A stretch of 64,000 nt of DNA from DASVEG01 sp035540495. Its GTDB lineage: Bacteria; Actinomycetota; Acidimicrobiia; Acidimicrobiales; CADCTF01. The number at the start of each line of letters is the position of its first letter. The first letter of the stretch is position 1. Shown one piece after another: positions 58,690 to 64,000 of this stretch. The notes below the pieces were generated by a model, which saw nothing but the letters and a program-made list of their open reading frames with translations, was not told the DNA's origin and did not search any database. The stretch covers positions 1 to 64,000 of the forward strand of contig DATLGL010000029.1 in the NCBI GenBank assembly GCA_035540495.1, written 5' to 3'. The translations under genes and the position numbers were made by a program.

Positions 58690-60162
58690 ATGACATATTC
58701 GGGCTCGACTCCAGAGGATGTCGTGGTCCGCCACGGACCCCGGCCAGGAAAACTCGTGCTGGCGGTGATCGGTGCGTTCCTCGCGTTGGTCGCCTTCGGC
58801 ACAGGAGCCGCCGGAGGTGTACTCGTCTGGGCCCACACGACCCAGAGAGACTCCGCCGGCTTCTACTCCACGAACACCGAGCGGTTGCAGACCGACTCGT
58901 ATGCGCTCGTCTCCGAGCGTGTCGACTTCGGGACCCGTGTCGGTGACAACGAATGGACCCCATTCGACGAGCAGCGCGGCGACCTGCGCATTCGCGCTCG
59001 ATCGGCCGACGGCAGAGCGGTCTTCATCGGCATCGCTCGCTCGGCCGACGTCGAGCGCTACCTGCGGGGCGTTCCGCTTGCGATCGTTCGTAGCGGTGAC
59101 GGGATGCCGTTCGATCCCGCGTATCGCTTCGTCGACGGTTCGGCGCGACCGGAGACCGACCCGATCAACGAGTCGTTCTGGTTCGCAGCAGCGAGCGGGA
59201 CCGGTCGCCAGTCGGTGACGTGGGACGCGGAAGCAGGATCGTGGACGGCTGTCGTGATGAACGCCGACGGTTCGCCGGGCGTCGTCGTCGACGCGGCCGT
59301 GGCCGCACGCACGGCGCTGTTGCTCCCGGTCGGGGTCGGGCTGCTCGCGTTCGCCGCCCTCGCGGCGTTCGCCGGTGTCGCTCTCGTGCTCGCGAGCGCG
59401 ATGTCAGCAACCAAGACGCTGTACCACCACCCCATCCCGACCCCCGTCGTCGAGGGGTCGTATCCGGTCCGGGTGAACGGTCACCTCGATCTCGAGCTCA
59501 GCCGCTGGAAGTGGCTCGTGAAGTGGTTCCTCGTGATCCCTCACCTGCTCCTGCTCGGCCTGCTGTGGCCCGTCGTGGTGGTGGTGACGCTGGCCGCGGC
59601 CGTGGCGATCGTCGTGACGGGCCGGTACCCGCGCGCGCTGTTCGACCTCAACGTCGGCGTGATGCGATGGACGTGGAGGGTGACCTTCTACGCCTTCACC
59701 CTTGGCACCGACCGCTACCCGCCCTTCTCGCTCGCTCCGGATCCGTCGTACCCGGCCGATCTGACGGTCGAGTACCCCGTGCGTCTCTCGCGCGGGATGG
59801 TGTTCGTGAAGTGGCTGCTGGCGCTGCCGCACTACCTCGTCATCGCCATCTTCGGCGGCCTCGGGATGGGCATGTGGCAGTGGGGTGACGACCGGTTCGC
59901 CGGGTTCGGGACGGGCCTCGTCGGCCTGATCGTGCTCGTCGCGGCGGTCGTCCTCACTCTCTCCGGGCGCTACCCGCAACAGCTGTTCGACGTGGTAATG
60001 GGCATGCAGCGCTGGTCGTACCGGGTGTACGCCTACACCGGGCTCATGACCGACGAGTACCCGCCGTTCCGCTTCGACGGAGGCGGCACCGACCCGGGAT
60101 CGATGCCAGAGAGCGCGCCCGTGTCGCCTGTCCCGTCCGACGACCTGACCCCGACGTGGTGA
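58690..60162 (+). CDS. DUF4389 membrane protein
   Basis: 490 residues. An N-terminal membrane segment (about 25-50) precedes a beta-rich extracytoplasmic part (50-190), a second membrane segment near 200-225, and two DUF4389 copies. Each copy has the VEYPVRLSRG or YPVRVNGHLDLELSRWKW entry and RYPRALFDLNVGVMRW or RYPQQLFDVVMGMQRWS exit. The family is common in actinobacteria with no function known. ATG 58690 is favoured over TTG 58681. The stop is five bases before the ATPase ATG, so cotranscription is likely. Confidence 0.82.
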   Translation: MTYSGSTPEDVVVRHGPRPGKLVLAVIGAFLALVAFGTGAAGGVLVWAHTTQRDSAGFYSTNTERLQTDSYALVSERVDFGTRVGDNEWTPFDEQRGDLRIRARSADGRAVFIGIARSADVERYLRGVPLAIVRSGDGMPFDPAYRFVDGSARPETDPINESFWFAAASGTGRQSVTWDAEAGSWTAVVMNADGSPGVVVDAAVAARTALLLPVGVGLLAFAALAAFAGVALVLASAMSATKTLYHHPIPTPVVEGSYPVRVNGHLDLELSRWKWLVKWFLVIPHLLLLGLLWPVVVVVTLAAAVAIVVTGRYPRALFDLNVGVMRWTWRVTFYAFTLGTDRYPPFSLAPDPSYPADLTVEYPVRLSRGMVFVKWLLALPHYLVIAIFGGLGMGMWQWGDDRFAGFGTGLVGLIVLVAAVVLTLSGRYPQQLFDVVMGMQRWSYRVYAYTGLMTDEYPPFRFDGGGTDPGSMPESAPVSPVPSDDLTPTW

Positions 60163-60166
60163 CGCC

Positions 60167-60946
60167 ATGACGACGCTGGTCACCGCTGCTCCGGCGCGCA
60201 ACGCCGGCGCGCCCGCGACGAACGCTCCCGCCGTCGAGGCGGCGGGAGCCACGAAGGTGTACGGGAAGGGGTCGACGGCGGTGCGTGCGCTCGACGCCGT
60301 CGACGTCGTGTTCGACCGTGCCCGGTTCACCGCCATCATGGGACCGAGCGGCTCGGGCAAGTCGACGCTGCTGCACTGCCTCGCAGGGCTCGACGCCCTA
60401 ACTGCCGGGCGCGTACTCATCGGCGGCGTCGACCTCGCCACGCTCAAGGACGCCGAGCTCACGAAGCTGCGCCGCGAGCGCGTCGGGTTCGTGTTCCAGT
60501 CGTTCAACCTCGTGCCGACGTTGACAGCAGAGGAGAACATCCTCCTGCCGCTCGCGCTCGCCGGCCGCAGGCCCGACCGCGACTGGTTCGACACGATCGT
60601 CACCGCCGTCGGCATCGCCGAGCGGCTCCGGCACCGTCCGTCCGAGATGTCGGGCGGCCAGCAGCAACGTGTCGCCGCGGCGCGTGCCTTGGTGACGAGG
60701 CCGGAGGTGATATTCGCCGACGAGCCGACTGGCAACCTCGATTCGAAGGCGGGCGCCGACCTCCTCGCGTTCCTGCGCACGGCGGTCGACGACCTCGAAC
60801 AAACGATCGTGATGGTGACCCACGACGCGAACGCGGCGGCTCGAGCCGACCGGGTGGTGTTCCTCGCCGACGGGCGGATCGTCGACGACATGGATTCGCC
60901 GAGCCGCGACACGATCCTCGATCGCATCCGGGAACTCGGGCGTTGA
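60167..60946 (+). CDS. ABC transporter ATPase (LolD/MacB-type)
   Basis: 259 residues. Walker A GPSGSGKST near 64, Q loop FVFQSFNLVPTLT near 110, signature MSGGQQQR near 164, Walker B VIFADEPTGNLDSK near 182, and VTHDANAA after it. An Ala-rich N-terminal extension of 25 residues precedes the domain. It pairs with the FtsX-type permease one base downstream. Such transporters move lipids or export peptides and often answer to envelope stress; the cargo here is unknown. Confidence 0.88.
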   Translation: MTTLVTAAPARNAGAPATNAPAVEAAGATKVYGKGSTAVRALDAVDVVFDRARFTAIMGPSGSGKSTLLHCLAGLDALTAGRVLIGGVDLATLKDAELTKLRRERVGFVFQSFNLVPTLTAEENILLPLALAGRRPDRDWFDTIVTAVGIAERLRHRPSEMSGGQQQRVAAARALVTRPEVIFADEPTGNLDSKAGADLLAFLRTAVDDLEQTIVMVTHDANAAARADRVVFLADGRIVDDMDSPSRDTILDRIRELGR

Positions 60947-60947
60947 C

Positions 60948-63479
60948 ATGCTCCGCGCCACCTTGCACTCACTCATGTCACGTCGGGCGCGGCTGGCGAG
61001 GACACTGCTCGCGGTCGCTCTAGGCGTCGCCTTCGTCGCCGGCACCTACGTGCTCACCGACACCATCGACAAGGCGTTCGGCGACGCGACGAACTCCGGC
61101 AGCGACGCGATCGACCTGATCGTGCGCAGCCGGTCGGTGTTCGACGCCGGCGCGACCAACTTCAACGAACGAGACCCGCTGCCCGACGAAACGATCGAGG
61201 TTCTCGCCGGTGTGCCCGGCGTGAACGCCGCGTACGGCGCGGTCGAGGGGTACGCCCAGATCGTCGGCCGCGACGGCAAGGCCATCCAGCCGATCGGGCC
61301 GCCGACCCTCGGGGTCACCTGGCAGGGCTACGAGGCCGACCAGATGACGAGCGGCCGTCCGCCCGCTGGTCCTTCCGAGGTGGTGCTCGACGAGGCGACG
61401 GCGTCGTCCGCCGGCTACACGGTCGGCGACCGCGTGCGGATCCTCTTCACCGGCCCGGCGCGGGAGTTCGCGATCGTCGGCCTGTTCTCCTCCGAGAACA
61501 CGTTGGGCGCGACGATCTCGATCTTCGACCTGCCGACCGCTCAGGATGTCCTCGGGCGCCCGTCTGCGGTCGACACCGTGCAGGTTGACGTCGCGCCGGG
61601 CGAGGACGTCGGCGCCGTTCGACAAGCGGTCAAGCGGGCACTGCCGGGCAACGCCGAGGTGGTCACCATGCAGCAGGTCCGCGACGAGTGGGCCGACTCG
61701 TGGAGCGAGGCGCTGTCGTTCCTGACGACGCTGCTCCTCGTGTTCGCCGCGATCGCGTTGTTCGTCGCGTGGTTCATCATCCGCAACACCTTCTCGATCC
61801 TCGTGACCCAGCGGACGAGGGAGCTCGGGCTCTTCCGTGCGATCGGCGCGACGAAGCGTCAGCTCGTCGCTTCGGTGCTCGCCGAAGGGCTCGTGGTCGC
61901 AGCGATCGCATCGGCGATCGGCCTCGTCCTCGGCTTGGGTGCCGGGATCGGCCTGCTCGCGATGTTCCGAGCCTTCGGGTTCGACCTGCCGTCGACGACG
62001 CCGGTCGTGGCGGTGCGGACGATCGTGGTCGGCGTGGCAGCGGGACTGCTCACGACCGCGTTCGCCGTGATCGCGCCGGCGATCAAGGCGAGCCGGGTCC
62101 CCCCGGTGGTGGCGATGGCCGGCGCCGCTGAGGAGTGGGTTGGATCGTTCATCCGGCGGATCGCTGCGGGCGTGACGAGCGCCGTGATCGGCGCTGCCGC
62201 CATCGCCTATGGGCTGGCTGGCGATCCGTCGCAGCCGATGGCGTTCGTCGGGCTCGGATCGCTCGTGTTGTTCGTCGGCGTCGCGGCGGCCGCTCCTGCG
62301 CTCGCCCGGCCGCTCGCCGCGCTCATCGGCCGCCCGCTCGTGCGTGCCGCCGGGGAGCCGGCGTTGCTGGCGCGTCAGAACGCGGTGCGCGACCCGCGCC
62401 GCACGGCGGCCACTGCCGCCGCGGTGATGGTCGCCCTCAGTCTCGTCGGCGTGGTGTCGATCGTCGCCGCGTCACTCAAGGCGTCGGCGCTCGACGCCAT
62501 CGACGACGAGATGAAGGCCGACCTCGCGGTGACGCCGAAGGGAGCCATGGGCTTCGGTGCTTTCAGCGAAGACGTCGGCAAGCGGCTGGCCGAGGTCGAC
62601 GGCGTCGACACGATGGCCGCGCTGAGCAGCGGGATGGTCGGCCTCGACGGCGCGGCCCGCATGGTCGACGGCATCGACGCCTTGGCGGTGATCGAGGTCC
62701 TGGCCGTCGACGAAGGGTCGCAGGCGGCCTTCCGGAACCTGCGTGACGGGGTCCTGGTGCACCGCGATCTCGCCGCCGAGCACGGGTGGAAAGTCGGAGA
62801 CAAGATCCTCCTGACCTTCGCCAAGACCGGAGATCAGGCGTTCCGCGTCGACGGTGTCTTCGGCGGAGGGCTCATCGACCAGAACGATTTCTTCGTCACC
62901 CGGAAGACGTACTCCGCCAACTTCGCGCAGACGCTCGACAACGCCGTCTACCTGACCTTCGCCGAGAGCGCCTCGTTCGACGACGTCCGGGCACGCGTCG
63001 ACGCGGCGTTGACCGAGTTCCCGAACGTCGAGATCCGCGATCAGGAAGAGGTCAAGGCCGGTGCTGCGAAGCAGGTCGACCGCCTGCTCGCCATGGTCTA
63101 CGCGCTGCTCGCGCTGTCGCTCGTGATCGCGTTCGTCGGCATCGGCAACACGCTGGCGCTCTCGGTCGCCGAACGGACGAGGGAGCTCGGTCTCCTGCGA
63201 GCGGTGGGCATGACCCGGGCGCAGGTGCGCACGATGGTGCGCTCGGAGGCGTTCCTCGTGGCGCTGCTCGGTGTCGGCCTCGGCGGAGTGCTCGCCGTCG
63301 GGCTGGGCTGGGCGATCGTTCAAGCCCTCGCCGACCAGGGCATGACGGCCTTCGAGATCCCGGTCGTCAGCCTCGGGATCTACGCAGTGGTCGCTGCGAT
63401 CGCCGGCGTGCTGGCGGCGGGTGGCCCTGCGAGGCGCGCAGCGAAGCAGGACATCCTCGAGGCCGTCGCGACCGCGTGA
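60948..63479 (+). CDS. FtsX-type ABC permease
   Basis: 843 residues. An N-terminal membrane helix (about 16-35) leads into a large external domain (36-250), then three membrane segments (about 260-390) with the FtsX loop (LGLFRAIGATKRQLVASV), another group near 420-460, a second external domain, and three C-terminal segments (about 705-830) with LGLLRAVGMTRAQVR. This is the duplicated MacB/LolC layout of actinobacterial mechanotransmission-type ABC permeases. It works with the ATPase just upstream. The stop abuts the convergent small gene. Confidence 0.88.
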   Translation: MLRATLHSLMSRRARLARTLLAVALGVAFVAGTYVLTDTIDKAFGDATNSGSDAIDLIVRSRSVFDAGATNFNERDPLPDETIEVLAGVPGVNAAYGAVEGYAQIVGRDGKAIQPIGPPTLGVTWQGYEADQMTSGRPPAGPSEVVLDEATASSAGYTVGDRVRILFTGPAREFAIVGLFSSENTLGATISIFDLPTAQDVLGRPSAVDTVQVDVAPGEDVGAVRQAVKRALPGNAEVVTMQQVRDEWADSWSEALSFLTTLLLVFAAIALFVAWFIIRNTFSILVTQRTRELGLFRAIGATKRQLVASVLAEGLVVAAIASAIGLVLGLGAGIGLLAMFRAFGFDLPSTTPVVAVRTIVVGVAAGLLTTAFAVIAPAIKASRVPPVVAMAGAAEEWVGSFIRRIAAGVTSAVIGAAAIAYGLAGDPSQPMAFVGLGSLVLFVGVAAAAPALARPLAALIGRPLVRAAGEPALLARQNAVRDPRRTAATAAAVMVALSLVGVVSIVAASLKASALDAIDDEMKADLAVTPKGAMGFGAFSEDVGKRLAEVDGVDTMAALSSGMVGLDGAARMVDGIDALAVIEVLAVDEGSQAAFRNLRDGVLVHRDLAAEHGWKVGDKILLTFAKTGDQAFRVDGVFGGGLIDQNDFFVTRKTYSANFAQTLDNAVYLTFAESASFDDVRARVDAALTEFPNVEIRDQEEVKAGAAKQVDRLLAMVYALLALSLVIAFVGIGNTLALSVAERTRELGLLRAVGMTRAQVRTMVRSEAFLVALLGVGLGGVLAVGLGWAIVQALADQGMTAFEIPVVSLGIYAVVAAIAGVLAAGGPARRAAKQDILEAVATA

Positions 63480-63833
63480 TCATGCGGCGGTGATCAACTC
63501 GAGCGAGACGTACGACGAGCGGTGAGACAACCGAGCGACCGTGTGATGTGCGGTGGTGACGACGGTGGTCGTCACCACCGCGTCCTCGCCGGCCCACTCG
63601 ACCAGCAGTTGCGTCAGCGCCTCGGCCATCCACGACGACTCGGGAAGCTCGAGACGCAGCGAGACGGGCTCACCCTTCGCGGGCCACACGCCTTCGCCGT
63701 CGGTCGCAGCGACGAGGCCGTCGAGCACGATCGTCTCACCGTCGTTCGCAGCGGCGGCATGGACGAGGCGCAGGACCGCCTCCGATCGGCCCGTCGGGCG
63801 GATCAACCTCGGCATGCATCTTCCGATCGGCAC
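63480..63833 (-). CDS. Small uncharacterised soluble protein
   Basis: 117 residues from 63833 or 111 from ATG 63815. No membrane segment. The sequence has EPVSLRLELPESSWMAEALTQLL near 57 and a Thr/Val-rich beta stretch (VVTTTVVTTAHHTVARL) near 85-102. No family recognised. Its stop starts at the base after the permease stop (convergent). Plausible as coding by codon pattern and length, but the start is uncertain. Confidence 0.5.
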   Translation of the reverse strand: MPIGRCMPRLIRPTGRSEAVLRLVHAAAANDGETIVLDGLVAATDGEGVWPAKGEPVSLRLELPESSWMAEALTQLLVEWAGEDAVVTTTVVTTAHHTVARLSHRSSYVSLELITAA

Positions 63834-63926
63834 ACGCCGTTCATCCCGTAGGGACCTTCGGCCCTTCTTCAGGGGATCACCAGCGAACGCGGCGCCGAGG
63901 TGGCGCGGCGCGCCTACCGTCGCGGT

Positions 63927-64000
63927 GTGACTGCGAACGTCCGACTCGGGATCGAAGCAGGAGCGCCCGGTGTCGACGCTGTCCTCGCCGACGGCGGTGT
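63927..64000 (+). CDS. Start of an unidentified protein (truncated by window end)
   Basis: 24 codons beginning GTG 63927 (TANVRLGIEAGAPGVDAVL). TACCGT at 63915-63920 lies six bases before the GTG, matching the leaderless pattern of other genes here. Too short for a family call; the Ala/Gly pattern may be the start of a barrel enzyme. Confidence 0.45.
   Translation, partial: MTANVRLGIEAGAPGVDAVLADGG

Noticed and set aside
1..64000. CRISPR arrays, tRNA or rRNA genes, insertion sequences, prophage
   Set aside because: No regular repeat-spacer pattern, cloverleaf, transposase or phage gene could be found by reading both strands.

Overview
This is 64 kb of high-GC chromosomal DNA from an actinobacterium. 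The signs are dense gene packing, frequent GTG starts, a SARP regulator, an LLM-type F420-dependent oxidoreductase, CsoR, many TetR regulators and many genes that appear to be leaderless. The gene mix (two P450s, hotdog thioesterases, N-acyl-D-amino-acid deacylase, DUF2203, PGPGW and DUF4389 membrane proteins) fits an environmental lineage such as Acidimicrobiia; that placement is inference. No rRNA, tRNA, CRISPR array, insertion sequence or prophage is visible, and no gene-free stretch exceeds 300 bases.

Layout. 1-8.8 kb: a hairpin at the left edge, an alpha/beta hydrolase, a divergent SARP regulator / DUF4062-NTPase pair, two DJ-1/PfpI-type proteins (one an AraC regulator), an exported cysteine protein and a cupredoxin. 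8.8-18.1 kb: accessory biosynthesis-like genes (methyltransferase, PaaK-like ligase, unknown Cys protein, MGT glycosyltransferase, berberine-bridge-type oxidase, LuxR regulator), then an XRE-cupin regulator divergent from a thioredoxin-reductase-like/methyltransferase fusion. 18.2-21.3 kb: a zinc uptake locus (zur-like regulator, ATPase, binding lipoprotein, permease). 21.5-24.6 kb: P450, thioesterase, LLM oxidoreductase. 24.6-30.7 kb: an anti-sigma/GAF gene broken by an in-frame TAG, an anchored protein, a two-component system, a ParB-like protein, a histidine phosphatase and TetR. 30.7-39.6 kb: two sulfatase loci, one metallo-beta-lactamase type and one formylglycine type, each with a TetR gene and a palindromic divergent promoter; between them lie a thioesterase, an FMN protein, lgt and a membrane sensor fragment. 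39.7-46.5 kb: small conserved proteins, a second P450, a molybdate regulator with modABC, and a VanY-type peptidase. 46.5-53.6 kb: phosphatase, lipase-like hydrolase, TetR plus diiron protein, thioesterase and a copper operon (csoR, copZ, a 54-residue membrane peptide, copA). 53.7-64 kb: DUF1634-TauE exporter, a benzoylformate-decarboxylase-like enzyme divergent from an N-acyl-D-amino-acid deacylase, membrane proteins, and a LolCDE/MacB-type ABC transporter.

How the genes work together. Three metal systems (Zn, Mo, Cu) each carry a local regulator. Many operons are translationally coupled by 4-base overlaps. At least ten genes start 6-7 bases after a TAnnnT -10 hexamer, which indicates leaderless mRNAs. 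The clearest regulatory structure is a 39-bp palindrome at 39031-39069 that encodes an identical promoter on each strand, between a TetR-sulfatase operon and a DinB-like gene.
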